Below, one piece after another: positions 18,031 through 27,166 of a DNA stretch of 64,000 nucleotides. The stretch spans positions 806,001 through 870,000 of the forward strand of contig NZ_CP046027.1 in NCBI RefSeq assembly GCF_009671065.1, in the 5' to 3' direction. The position numbers were made by a program, and so were the translations under genes. Under the pieces are notes generated by a model that saw nothing but the letters and a program-made list of their open reading frames with translations, was not told the DNA's origin and did not search any database. The number at the start of each line of letters is the position of its first letter. The first letter of the stretch is position 1. This DNA comes from Neisseria brasiliensis (GTDB lineage Bacteria; Pseudomonadota; Gammaproteobacteria; Burkholderiales; Neisseriaceae).

Positions 18031-19110
18031 ATGAATATCCAAGAGATTCAGACTGCCCTGCAAGCAGTTGCCATTCCACACACACAACGCACGCTTGGCA
18101 GTGAAAATGCCATCAAAAGCGTCAACCATGATTCAGACGGCCTGCACATTACCTTGCAATTCGGCTATCCCGTTTTGCACATCGGCAATGAATTGGCCAA
18201 CCGCATTCAGGAAGCCATCATCGGCTTCACCGGCGATACCGGCATTCATTTGAGCATCGACACCCTGGTCGGCACACACAAAGTGCAACCGGGTGTGGCC
18301 ACCATCAAGGGCGTAAAAAACATCATCGCTGTCGGCTCCGGCAAAGGCGGCGTGGGCAAATCCACCACCACCGCCAACTTGGCCACCGCCATGGCACGTA
18401 TGGGCGCGCGTGTTGGTGTGTTAGATGCCGATTTATACGGCCCGAGCCAACCAACCATGCTGGGCGTATCGGCCGGCAAACCAGATACCAAAAACGAAAA
18501 ACTGGTGCCGATTACCACCGAAAGCGGCATTCAAGTGATGTCGATCGGTTTTCTGATGGACACCGACCAAGCCGTGATTTGGCGCGGCCCATTGTTAAGC
18601 CAAGCCTTGCAGCAATTATTGTTCCAAAGCAAATGGGACGATGTGGATTACCTGTTTATCGACTTGCCACCGGGCACCGGCGACATTCAATTAACCCTGT
18701 CGCAAAAAATTCCGGTAACCGGCGCTGTGGTTGTGACCACGCCGCAAGATATCGCCCTGATTGACGCGCGCAAAGCAGTGGATATGTTCAAGAAAGTAAA
18801 CATCCCTATCTTTGGCGTATTGGAAAACATGTCGGTACACATCTGCTCCAACTGCGGCCACAGCGAAGCCATTTTCGGCACTGAAGGTGGCAAAGATTTG
18901 GCAGGCCGTCTGAATGTGCCATTGCTCGGCCAACTGCCGCTCAGCCTGCCGGTGCGCGAAGCAATGGATAACGGCCAAGCCGCCGCATTATTGGAAAACC
19001 ACGGCGAAGTGGAAAAAATCTACACCGACGCAGCGTTCCAACTGGCTTTGTCTATTGCCGATAAAGGCAAAGACTTCAGCAGCCGCTTCCCGAAAATTGT
19101 GGTGGAATAA
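18031..19110 (+). CDS. apbC: Mrp/NBP35-family iron-sulfur carrier ATPase
   Basis: 359 residues: an N-terminal MIP18-like (DUF59) domain to about 90, then the ATPase with the deviant Walker A GSGKGGVGKSTTT near residue 102, and CSNCGHSE near 271 supplying the CxxC that holds a bridging 4Fe-4S cluster. It acts in cytosolic iron-sulfur cluster transfer. A single-gene unit with its own terminator. Confidence 0.93.
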   Translation: MNIQEIQTALQAVAIPHTQRTLGSENAIKSVNHDSDGLHITLQFGYPVLHIGNELANRIQEAIIGFTGDTGIHLSIDTLVGTHKVQPGVATIKGVKNIIAVGSGKGGVGKSTTTANLATAMARMGARVGVLDADLYGPSQPTMLGVSAGKPDTKNEKLVPITTESGIQVMSIGFLMDTDQAVIWRGPLLSQALQQLLFQSKWDDVDYLFIDLPPGTGDIQLTLSQKIPVTGAVVVTTPQDIALIDARKAVDMFKKVNIPIFGVLENMSVHICSNCGHSEAIFGTEGGKDLAGRLNVPLLGQLPLSLPVREAMDNGQAAALLENHGEVEKIYTDAAFQLALSIADKGKDFSSRFPKIVVE

Positions 19111-19126
19111 AGCCAGTCAAATTAAA

Positions 19127-19163
19127 CAAAAGCCGTCTGAACAGTTTTCAGACGGCTTTTTTG
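19127..19163 (+). terminator. DUS hairpin terminator after apbC
   Basis: AAAGCCGTCTGAA and complement with a short loop, then TTTTTT. Confidence 0.75.
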
Positions 19164-19228
19164 ATGGATTAGATTTTAAAAAGCAGAGACCTTTACAAAA
19201 CCTGATGAACCATTAATAACAACCAAAA

Positions 19229-19264
19229 CTGCCGTCATTCCCACACAGGTGGAAATGACGGCAG
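19229..19264. repeat. dRS3-like inverted repeat (degenerate)
   Basis: CTGCCGTCATTCCC, spacer, then GGAAATGACGGCAG. It resembles the dRS3 elements at 38706-38801, and its left flank (CAACCAAAACTGCCGTCATT) matches the flank of that pair. A fragment of the MITE end (GAGACCTTTACAAAA) lies just upstream at about 19185. Confidence 0.6.
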
Positions 19265-19333
19265 TTTTTATGTGCACTGGCTTTTAAAGGCGTTTAGCAA
19301 CAGTCCCAGCCCACGCTTTTAACTTGCACATAA

Positions 19334-19371
19334 ATCAAAAAAGCCATCGAAAACGATGGCTTTTTTGATTT
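19334..19371 (-). terminator. Terminator of tRNA-Lys
   Basis: AAAAAAGCCATCG / CGATGGCTTTTTT stem with T run on the minus strand, immediately after the tRNA 3' end. Confidence 0.75.
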
Positions 19372-19374
19372 ATC

Positions 19375-19450
19375 TGGTGGGTCGTGAAGGATTCGAACCT
19401 TCGACCAACGGATTAAAAGTCCGCTGCTCTACCGACTGAGCTAACGACCC
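19375..19450 (-). tRNA. tRNA-Lys (UUU)
   Basis: 76 nt including an encoded CCA end. On the minus strand it starts GGGTCGTTAGCTCAGTCGGT, with the anticodon TTT at 19417-19415 and the T-arm GGTTCGAATCC. The acceptor stem GGGTCGT pairs with ACGACCC. Confidence 0.97.
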
Positions 19451-19530
19451 GATAAGCTGTGTATTATAGTAGTGGGATTTATGCCTGTCAAGCCTTTGTG
19501 ACCATTTTCTTACATTATCCGTCATCAAAA

Positions 19531-19557
19531 AGGCCGTCTGAATCTTCAGACGGCCTT
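19531..19557. terminator. DUS hairpin, 3' of the BamE-like lipoprotein gene
   Basis: AGGCCGTCTGAA and complement separated by two bases, 15 bp past the lipoprotein stop on the minus strand. Confidence 0.65.
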
Positions 19558-19571
19558 GATTGCTTATCCGA

Positions 19572-20033
19572 TTATTGACGGATACGGGCAGGTGTTTGCA
19601 CCACTTCGCGGATAATCACTTCGCGTACAGGCTCTTTTTCTTTAGGACCACAACCTTCAGGATTCCAGAAGAATGATTGTGCATTTTTGTCTTTATCAAA
19701 CAAAACTTTGTATTGGCAGGTTTTGTGTTCGCCGTTTTCACGGTAGTTGAACAAGTAATCCCACTCACGCACGCCATACAAACCTTCTTGATGATGCGGA
19801 CGACCAATCAGATTGTAGACTTGGTCTTTGTTCATGCCCGCTTCGATTTGACGCACATTGTCCCAATTTGGCCAAGAGCCGTCTTGAGTACCGTTATGAC
19901 GGAAAGTGGTTTTCGCAGGATCAGGCCATACCGGATTATCGGTGGTGCCTTCTTTAGTCACATTGCTCAAGTTACCGCAGGCAGCCAAGGCCAACGCGGC
20001 GATTACAGGTAATGCAATTGCTGATAATTTCAT
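19572..20033 (-). CDS. SmpA/OmlA (BamE)-domain lipoprotein
   Basis: 153 residues with a lipoprotein signal peptide ending in LALAAC (acylated C19). The central region DNVRQIEAGMNKDQVYNLIGRPH followed by an aromatic-rich EWDYLFNY strand is the SmpA/BamE fold. It differs from the true bamE beside fur at 41526, having an insert before the domain and a charged tail (VREVIIREVVQTPARIRQ). It likely lies in the outer membrane facing the periplasm; a role in envelope assembly is a guess. It has its own ribosome site (AAGGAAA). Confidence 0.8.
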   Translation of the reverse strand: MKLSAIALPVIAALALAACGNLSNVTKEGTTDNPVWPDPAKTTFRHNGTQDGSWPNWDNVRQIEAGMNKDQVYNLIGRPHHQEGLYGVREWDYLFNYRENGEHKTCQYKVLFDKDKNAQSFFWNPEGCGPKEKEPVREVIIREVVQTPARIRQ

Positions 20034-20623
20034 GATTTTTCCTTTATGTATTCTGTTAACAGGCCGTCTGAAGCGACGGCCTCAGGTTTTACCATTGATA
20101 GCCTACGCTGCCGCCCCAGTTCACATCTTTCTGGGTGTTCACACCGACACCGGCTTTGATAGACCATTTGTTGTTATCAGAATTACGCGCATAACCGATG
20201 GCCAATGCTTGCTGATCACGGAAACCGCCCACTGCCGCAGAAACCATGCTCTTACCGGCCTCATTAGGACGTTGCAAGAATGCCAACGCATTTGCACCCG
20301 CAATACCGGCACGCAAGTCATCTTCCATATCGTCAATGCGGTCGCTCAAACCATTGATAGCAGTCGCATTGCGGTCAATCGCTTGTTTGGTGGTTGGTGC
20401 CAAGTCGATGGTGTAAGTGGTGTTGGTGGCACTGTTTGGATCATTCTTATCCAAAGGTAAAGTTTCAGATGTTACAGTAATGTAATCAGAACCTGCTTTA
20501 GTGGTAGAACTGTTGGCAGAAACAGTAAACTTAGTAGCTCCAGTATCATCATCCAGCGATGGTGTAACGCTCACATTCTCACCAGCAACAACCTGAGTAT
20601 TAATAGCATTACTCAACTGATTA

Positions 20624-21465
20624 GGGCGTGTCCCTAATTTGAATAAGCCCAAAAGAGCCCTATTTTAACCCTATATTCCAACGAAATATAGGCAAACACA
20701 AACAATGGCGAGAACCGCAATAACTGACAACATATGGGAACAATTACAAACAACCATGAAAGCGCACGGCTGTCATCAATGGAAGAACGACCGTACCGTG
20801 ATGGAAGCCATACTATGGAAGCTAAGAACAGGTGCACCATGGCGAGACATACCTATTGAGCTAGGGTCATGGAAAACCGCTTATAACCGCTTTAACCGAT
20901 GGTCTAAAAAAGGCTTGTGGCAGAATTTTTTTTGATCTACGAAAAGAAATTGACAAAGAATGGGTATTCATCGACGGAAGTTATGTACGGTGTCATCAAC
21001 ATGCAAGTGGAGCTCGGCGTGGTTTCGATAGAGCAATTGGACAAAGCCGTGGCGGAAACACGACAAAAATACACCTATGTGTGGACTCGCATGGAAATCC
21101 GCTCGATTTTAAAGTCACTGGGGGTAACGTGCACGACAGTCAAGTTGCAAACGACTTGATAGAAGTCATACAAGAAGCCCAGTATTTTATCGCTGACAAA
21201 GGGTATGACTCGCAAGAAATCAGAGATAAAGCGATAGAACACGGTATGAAAGCTATTATACCAAAGCGTAAAAATGCCAAGAAAACTAACCCTGATTTTG
21301 ATAGCTACCTTTATAAATTACGCCACTTAGTCGAGAATGCATTTGCACGATTAAAGCAGTTTCGTAGTATTGCTACTCGCTATGAGAAATTAGCTCGTAA
21401 TTTTAAATCGATGCTTTACTTGGCTTGCTCTATTATTCATGCTAAGTTAAATTGAGGACACGCCC
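20624..21465 (+). mobile_element. IS1301-like insertion sequence (IS5 family), copy 1
   Basis: 842 bp with terminal inverted repeats GGGCGTGTCC / GGACACGCCC and a TA target duplication (20622-20623 and 21466-21467). Length, target and ends fit the neisserial IS1301 from memory. It is inserted in the adhesin gene in the opposite orientation to it. The second copy is at 29166-30008. Confidence 0.9.
20705..21455 (+). CDS. IS5-family transposase, two frames (orfA/orfB)
   Basis: orfA (20705-20935) encodes the N-terminal DUF4096-like part starting MARTAITDNIWEQL and stops at TGA right after a run of eight T. orfB resumes in another frame as DLRKEIDKEWVFIDGSYVR and runs to 21455; it carries the DDE residues (D in FIDGS, D in ADKGYD, E in LVENAF). 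A continuous reading would need ten T; with eight a +1 shift is needed, with nine (copy 2) a -1 shift. This copy may therefore be inactive unless slippage of the polymerase corrects it. Confidence 0.8.
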
Positions 21466-22390
21466 TAGTAACCAAATACAACTGAGAGCCATTGATGGCA
21501 TCTGTAGAGGTTGCTTCAATACGACCCGCAGCAACATTAGTGATTGTGCGCTCGAAATCTGCGGCACCTACGCTAACAGTCGCGACAGGAGCTGTACCGG
21601 CAAATCCGCTGTAGGTTACGCCGTTTACCGTAGCTTGAGTTGTACCTACCGCTGCTTCAGTTTTAGAAGCAGAACCCAAAGCAACAGAATAATTCTCAGT
21701 CGCTACCGCACCACGACCAATAGCAACTGATGAGCCACCCTCAGCTTTTGACTGCAGGCCTGAAGCAACACTGGCTACACCAGAAGCAGTCGCTGCCGTA
21801 CCTGTTGCCGTTGCGTATTTACCGCTTGCTACTGCACCTGAACCAATCGCAGTAGTTGCCACTTCAGAAGCAGCTGCTTTTTGGCCTACTGCAACAGCAT
21901 TACTGCCGCTGGCTTGGGCGCCTTGACCCAAGGCAGTGGCGTTATTTGCAGAAGCCACCGAGCCAGAACCAAATGCTGTTGCAGCTGAAGCGCTGGCAGT
22001 TGAAACAGAACCAACTGCTGTGCTGCCGTTACCGCTGGCTGCAGCCTGAAGGCCTACCGCAGTAACTGCATTTGCAGTGGCTTGAGTGCCTTGGCCTAAA
22101 GCAGTAGCTGCAATGCCTTGAGCATCAGACAATGCGCCCAATGCGACTGCGGCTTCACCATTGGCCGCAGTATCGGAACCAATCGCTACTGAGCTCAAAC
22201 CTTCTGCAGTCGTTTGAATACCTACTGCAACAGAATAACGAGTTGCTGCTTCAGTTGAGCGGTTCAACTCACCATTATCATTTACTTTAACGTAATTAAG
22301 ATCAGTAGCATGGGCTACTGAAGAAAACATACCGGCTGCCAATAAAGCAGCAACTAATGTTTTGGTCGTCATTTGCGTTGTGTGTTTCAT

Positions 22391-22867
22391 AATTATCTCC
22401 CTGATAAAAACACTGATATTTAGAATATGCCCTAATATTTATTGCAATATGACGTTGACAATCTAAAACCTTTTATCTAAAATAGATACCGATAATAAAA
22501 ATACTCACGCCATAATATATAAGGGTATATTCACTATAAAAATTAAGTTATTTCGAAGTAATTTCTTCAGAAACTTAATAATTACTCAGTATTTATTATA
22601 GATAGACTAAGCCTGCTTAATTTATTTTATTTTTTAATCAGGTATTCTTGAGATGTAATAATTATTAATTATTTATGAAATAATTCTTACAAGCCATCAT
22701 ATATCTGCTTTACAAATTATATTTCAAAAAAATTCTACAATATCTTTAACATCTAACAGATTAATTCACATAAAATTATAAACTAGACATTTTATTTCAA
22801 GCAAATCACGATTGGATTTTGGATAAATTTATTTAATTTATACATTCATTTAATCTGAACTTTTATT
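22391..22867. other. AT-rich region upstream of the adhesin gene
   Basis: 477 bp, markedly more AT-rich than the rest of the window and free of uptake sequences. It holds the adhesin promoter and the tail region of the histidine phosphatase gene. No gene is supported. Low GC together with an adhesin suggests it came by transfer. Confidence 0.5.
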
Positions 22868-23533
22868 TTATTCGGATAAACTCTCTCCAATCGATCCGAT
22901 TTTCCATCCCTCATTTCCAAACCAAAGCCGTGAAACTGTTGCATTTTCGACACTTCTATATAAAGTTGACTGCGGATCAATCAATTTCAATATTCCTGTA
23001 ATCGCCATACCATGCGACACCAGCAAAACTTTGCCATCGATGGGTGACTGTTGGCGCAAAATATCCAAGCCTTTTTTCAGACGACCCATAAATTGGGCTT
23101 CATTTTCAGCCAAACCCAACGGATCTAATTCGCTCACAGTTTCGGCCAGCAGATGATGCTTGCCGGTTCGGTAGGCTTCGAGCCAGGTTTCTATCGATGG
23201 AAAACCGCGATGCTGCGCGATCAGGCCATGCACGTTTTGCACCAAGTCGCCCTCAAAGCCGCCGAAACAATATTCGCGCACTTCTTCAATTACGCCTAAA
23301 GGCAAATCGGCTTGGTCTTTGGCTTCTAAAATAATTTTCGCGGTATCCGCGGCACGTGGGCTGACGCTGCAAAACGCGGCATCGAAATCGACCTTGCCTT
23401 GCAATGCCCGTCCTAATGCGCGGGCAACTTCTTTGCCTTCCGGCAGCAAGGGCGAATCGCTCCAGCCTTGTAAGCGGCCGACTTTATTGAAAACAGTTTT
23501 GCCGTGGCGCACCAAATATACTTCTAAAGCCAT
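22868..23533 (-). CDS. Histidine phosphatase family protein
   Basis: 221 residues. The phosphohistidine motif LVRHGKT is at residues 7-13, the second Arg is in SVSPRAADTA, and the partner His is in LVSHGMAITG. This is the phosphoglycerate-mutase-like branch-1 superfamily, including cofactor-dependent mutases and phosphatases such as CobC and GpmB; the length and motif favour a phosphatase. The substrate is unknown. It is followed by the AT-rich adhesin upstream region, so it is transcribed away from the response regulator scar. Confidence 0.85.
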   Translation of the reverse strand: MALEVYLVRHGKTVFNKVGRLQGWSDSPLLPEGKEVARALGRALQGKVDFDAAFCSVSPRAADTAKIILEAKDQADLPLGVIEEVREYCFGGFEGDLVQNVHGLIAQHRGFPSIETWLEAYRTGKHHLLAETVSELDPLGLAENEAQFMGRLKKGLDILRQQSPIDGKVLLVSHGMAITGILKLIDPQSTLYRSVENATVSRLWFGNEGWKIGSIGESLSE

Positions 23534-23598
23534 GTTTTATCCTTTCAGCCTAATGTTGATTTTCAGACGGCCTGAGACCTTTATGCCGTCTGAAATAA

Positions 23599-23627
23599 AA
23601 AACCCTGCTTTGTTAAGCAGGGTTTTA
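23599..23627. terminator. Hairpin terminator after LytTR gene
   Basis: AAAACCCTGCTT / AAGCAGGGTTTT with a loop of four bases, 12 bp past the regulator stop on the minus strand; usable in both directions. Confidence 0.7.
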
Positions 23628-23638
23628 TGATAAATCGT

Positions 23639-24369
23639 TTATGCGCCGTTTTTCAAAATTTTTCGAATAGCGGCCAGTTGGCGACGGCTGACGGCAAGCG
23701 GTTTTTCTACGTCAAGCACTCGGGCGCCCCATGTCGCATTGTTTTCGTCTTCTTCATCGTCTAAGCGAATCAGGCACTCCAAGGTATGGCGGAACACCAA
23801 GGCGTTTCGGTGAATACGGATGACTTTTCCCCCAGCAATTCTTCCCAATACACCAAAGTTTTCGGTAGCTCGTAGCTTTGGCCGTCTCCGGTAAACAAAA
23901 ATACGGTTTTGTGTTCGGCCAACAAATAGCGCACCTGCTGCCAAGGGATTTCCACCATACGGTTGCGGTTTAACACTTTGAAATGGGTGAAATCGTCTGC
24001 TTTTTCCTGATATTTTTCGCTCACGCGCTCTAACGCGGTTTGCAAGCGTGACATTTTAATTGGCTTGAGCAGGTAATCTACTGCAGCCAATTCAAAAGCA
24101 CGCAAAGCATGCTCTTCGTAAGCGGTGGTGAAAATCACTTCCGGCTGGCGTTTGGCCACGCGCTTGATGCGTTCGACCAGCTCCAAACCGGTGATTTCCG
24201 GCAAACCGATATCGGCGAACACAACGTCCGCTTCATGCACGCTCAACCAATCCAATGCAGGCTGCGCATGATGAAATGTTTTCAGCAGCACAACATTGCA
24301 TTCTTCTAATAAAACCCGTAAGCGCTCAGCGGCTAGCACTTCATCTTCTACAATAATAGCACTTGGCAT
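23639..24369 (-). pseudogene. LytTR-family response regulator, frameshifted
   Basis: The receiver domain (residues 1-120; VEDE, phospho-acceptor D in VVFADIGLPE, K in YLLKPIKM) and the start of the LytTR DNA-binding domain are in one frame to YWEELLGEK, which then runs into nonsense. The rest of the LytTR domain (KVIRIHRNALVFRHTLECLI ... RRQLAAIRKILKNGA) continues in another frame to 23639. One added base in the GGGGGAAAA run near 23829-23837 would restore a single gene of about 243 codons. It resembles AlgR-type regulators. No sensor kinase gene is adjacent. A phase-variable tract or a sequence error are alternatives to decay. Confidence 0.85.
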
Positions 24370-24401
24370 ATTCTGGCATTCTTTAAATGTCTAATTTGGC
24401 A

Positions 24402-24722
24402 TTATTGACAGTTTTTCTTAGAATACAAATCTGTCAAAAATGCTTGACGTTCTTTGGCGGCAGTAATTGCTTCTTCGGTATTTGAGTATGTGCCAAGTAG
24501 GGCTGGCCAGAAAAATACTGCTGCTGCAACATTTTTGCCAGTTACTTTGCGTTCGGCGCGTGCTTTCTTCTCAAATTCCTCAGCTTCAGCAATTTCGCTC
24601 TTGATTTGACTGCAGGTCAGCTCGTTGTCTGTAATTTTTTTGGTTTGGACCACGTGTGGCGTTGCACAAGCTTGTAATAACAACGCCAATGCGCCCAATG
24701 TAGCAATAGCTTTTAACTTCAT
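24402..24722 (-). CDS. Small lipoprotein, unknown function
   Basis: 106 residues from the ATG with a GGAG site at 24722; an upstream in-frame extension is not supported. The signal peptide ends in LLLQAC, so Cys19 would be acylated. The mature part is charged and helical (EIAEAEEFEKKARAERKV), with a hydrophobic patch AAAVFFWPALLG and a Cys-rich end (KKNCQ). I do not recognise the family. It lies 32 bp upstream of the LytTR gene on the same strand. Confidence 0.75.
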   Translation of the reverse strand: MKLKAIATLGALALLLQACATPHVVQTKKITDNELTCSQIKSEIAEAEEFEKKARAERKVTGKNVAAAVFFWPALLGTYSNTEEAITAAKERQAFLTDLYSKKNCQ

Positions 24723-24996
24723 ATATACTCCGATTATTTTAATGGTTAACGATATTTCAGACGGCCTGGCAATCAAGCCGAAAGAATCTGAGTCTGTGTG
24801 GCATGAAAAAATACACTTTTTTCATAACAATCCATGATTGAATAGCTTGGCGCAAGCCCCCACCATTCAAACCCCGTTTGGATTAACCCACTATATTAAA
24901 GGATTTCAGTTTAAGAAACATATCTTGGCCAACTTACTTACAAACTTTAACAAAAACGAAGTAACCAAAAGCCGAAATTGTCGCATCTATACCAAC

Positions 24997-25884
24997 TCAT
25001 TCGGTGCATATCGCTTGCTGCGGCACACGGCCGATTTGCCAATGTGCCACCGCCCAATCGAGCAAATCGCGCGGACGGTCAATTTGCGGCGCAGGCGGCA
25101 GATTCAGATAAGCCGAAACCTGCCGTAACAATAACTCGACTTGCGAATCATCCAGCGCTGGCGCAAGTGTTTGTTTAGACCATTTTTGCCCCGATTGGTT
25201 CACCAAAAGCGGCAGATGTACATAGCTCGTTTGCATAAACCCAAGAGAAGATTGCAAAAAAATTTGTCGCGGCGTAGACACCAGCAAATCCTGCCCGCGC
25301 ACAATATGCGTGATGCCCTGCTCGGCATCATCCACCACTACCGCCAATTGATACGCCCAAAAACCGTCTGCCCGCAGCAGCACAAAATCGCCGATGTCGC
25401 TGGCCAAATTCTGCGCATAATGGCCGACAATCGCATCATCAAAACCAATCACTTCATCCGGCACACGAATGCGCCACGCCGGTGGTTTACCGTTTTCAGA
25501 CGGCCTGTGTTCAGGCACACGGCAGCGGCCGTTGTACACGAACCCATCCGCCCCCATACTCGCCGCCGCTTGCCAATCCTTGCGGCTGCAATAACACGGA
25601 TACACCAAGCCCTTGCCTTTCAGACGGCCTAAAGCGTCTTCATATAAATGATGGCGGCGGCTTTGGTAGGCCACTTCGCCGTCCCACTCAAAGCCAAAAG
25701 CTTCCAGCGTGCGCAAAATATGGTCGGCGGCACCGGCCATCTCACGCGGCGGATCCAAATCTTCCATGCGCACCAACCACTTGCCGCCGTGCGCACGGAC
25801 ATCGGCATACGAAGCCAGCGCCGTCAGCAGCGAGCCGATGTGCAGCAAACCCGTCGGGCTGGGGGCAAAACGTCCTACATACAT
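24997..25884 (-). CDS. gluQ: Glutamyl-Q tRNA(Asp) synthetase
   Basis: 295 residues, a truncated GluRS catalytic core. The class I signature FAPSPTGLLHIGS is at the N terminus and a KMSKS-like segment (GQKWSKQT) is near residue 240. Zinc ligands are in YPCYCSRKDW. It lacks the anticodon-binding domain of GltX. It attaches glutamate to queuosine at position 34 of tRNA-Asp. Two uptake sequences are in frame. It is divergent from tsaB. Confidence 0.93.
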   Translation of the reverse strand: MYVGRFAPSPTGLLHIGSLLTALASYADVRAHGGKWLVRMEDLDPPREMAGAADHILRTLEAFGFEWDGEVAYQSRRHHLYEDALGRLKGKGLVYPCYCSRKDWQAAASMGADGFVYNGRCRVPEHRPSENGKPPAWRIRVPDEVIGFDDAIVGHYAQNLASDIGDFVLLRADGFWAYQLAVVVDDAEQGITHIVRGQDLLVSTPRQIFLQSSLGFMQTSYVHLPLLVNQSGQKWSKQTLAPALDDSQVELLLRQVSAYLNLPPAPQIDRPRDLLDWAVAHWQIGRVPQQAICTE

Positions 25885-26023
25885 AGCGCAAACCGTTCCA
25901 TCTGATGGTTAACCAAACCGCTTGCATACCGAATCTTTCAGACGGCCTCAAGCATGTTCAAAAGCGATATTATAAGTCAAGCAATGCTATAATGCCGTCT
26001 GAAAAAACTGTAAAGCACCCACC

Positions 26024-26701
26024 ATGCAAGCCGATTTTAACCGCCCTGTGTTGGCCATCGACACCAGCACTTCCTACCTCTCGCTCGCCCTACGCCACCG
26101 CGATCAAACCCATGTGTATCATGAAGCGGTCGGCACCAAGCAATCCGAGCTGATTTTGCCGCAAATCGGCGTGTTGTTTGCCGAAGCGAGCATCAGCGCC
26201 GCCGATTTGGGCGCGATTGTGTATGCACAAGGCCCGGGCGCGTTCACCGGCTTGCGCATCGGCACCGGCGTGGCGCAAGGTTTGGCGACACCGTTTGCCA
26301 CGCCCTTAATCGGCGTACCTTGCTTAGATGCCGTAGCCTACCAGCGCCCCGACCGCCCTTGCGTGTTGGCGGCCACCGATGCGCGCATGGGTGAAGTGTT
26401 TTACGCTTGGTTCGATACCGCCAACCACCGCCGCTTGAGCGACTATCAAGTCGGCAAAGCCGCAGAAATCACCGCACCCGACGGCATGACGTGTTCAGAC
26501 GGCATCGGCAATGCGTTTGCGTTGACCGACCAACCGCCGTTTGACGGTGAAGCCGATATGCCGACCGCCGCCGATTACCTGAACTTAGCCGCGACCGGCC
26601 GCTATCCGGCCACCGATGCGGCGCAGGCGGAATTGCTGTATGTACGCAATAAAATCGCCCTAACAGCGAAAGAACAAGCCGAACGAAAAGGCCAAGCATG
26701 A
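26024..26701 (+). CDS. tsaB: tRNA threonylcarbamoyladenosine biosynthesis protein TsaB
   Basis: 225 residues of the ASKHA fold (IDTSTSYLSLAL, YAQGPGAFTGLRIG). TsaB forms a complex with TsaD and TsaE for t6A37 synthesis. It is coupled to rimI (stop and start overlap by four bases). A TATAAT box at 25988-25993 lies 30 bp upstream of the start. Confidence 0.95.
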   Translation: MQADFNRPVLAIDTSTSYLSLALRHRDQTHVYHEAVGTKQSELILPQIGVLFAEASISAADLGAIVYAQGPGAFTGLRIGTGVAQGLATPFATPLIGVPCLDAVAYQRPDRPCVLAATDARMGEVFYAWFDTANHRRLSDYQVGKAAEITAPDGMTCSDGIGNAFALTDQPPFDGEADMPTAADYLNLAATGRYPATDAAQAELLYVRNKIALTAKEQAERKGQA

Positions 26702-27138
26702 TTCGCTCGGCAACTTCGGCAGATTGTGCTATTTTGGTAAAAATTGACGCACTCAGCAATCCGTCGCCATGGTCGGCCAAACAATTTGAATCGGCCATTG
26801 AAAGCCGCACGGAAACGGTTTTGGTGAGCGAAACCGACGGCTGCATCAGCGGCTTTATCGTGTGGCAAAGCGTGTGCGACGAATCGGAACTGCACCTGAT
26901 TGCCACCGCGCCCGAATTCCGCCGCCAAGGCATTGCCGCCGCCTTATTAGCGCAATGGTTTCAGACGGCCTCTGCGCAAAACATCACGCGTTTGTTTTTG
27001 GAAGTGCGCGACAGTAACCAAGCGGCGCAAACGCTTTACCGCAAATACGGTTTTGCCGAATGCGGCCGCCGCCGAGATTATTATTCCCTGCCCGATGGCC
27101 GCCGCGAAGATGCGGTGTTGATGGACAAGGCCGTCTGA
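26698..27138 (+). CDS. rimI: Ribosomal protein bS18 alanine N-acetyltransferase
   Basis: 146 residues of the GNAT fold. The acetyl-CoA loop is RRQGIAAALL, and the C-terminal part NQAAQTLYRKYGFAECGRRRDYY is typical of RimI. It overlaps tsaB (ATGA). The stop codon is within an uptake sequence (GCC GTC TGA), giving the C-terminal Ala-Val. Confidence 0.93.
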   Translation: MIRSATSADCAILVKIDALSNPSPWSAKQFESAIESRTETVLVSETDGCISGFIVWQSVCDESELHLIATAPEFRRQGIAAALLAQWFQTASAQNITRLFLEVRDSNQAAQTLYRKYGFAECGRRRDYYSLPDGRREDAVLMDKAV

Positions 27139-27166
27139 AACGACGGCATATTTTGAAACGATTCCT

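Larger units (their letters stand above)
20089..22390 (-). pseudogene. Trimeric autotransporter adhesin (YadA-like), split by IS
   Basis: The 5' part (22390 to 21466) has a signal peptide ending near SSVAHA, then about ten YadA-head repeats of the AVGxxAxAxG type and a neck reading STDAINGSQLYLVT. The 3' part (20621 to 20089) continues with NQLSNAINTQ, a stalk, and the membrane anchor ending in GYQW. The IS (842 bp) and a duplicated TA interrupt it. Removing 844 bp leaves 1458 bp, a 485-codon frame with the neck restored as LYLVTNQLSNAI. The full protein would be a surface adhesin. As it stands only a secreted head without anchor can be made. All else appears intact, so the insertion looks recent. 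Confidence 0.9.

Noticed and set aside
20917..21159. An 80-codon frame in the IS
   Set aside because: It is the third, non-family frame through the slippery T run of the transposase.
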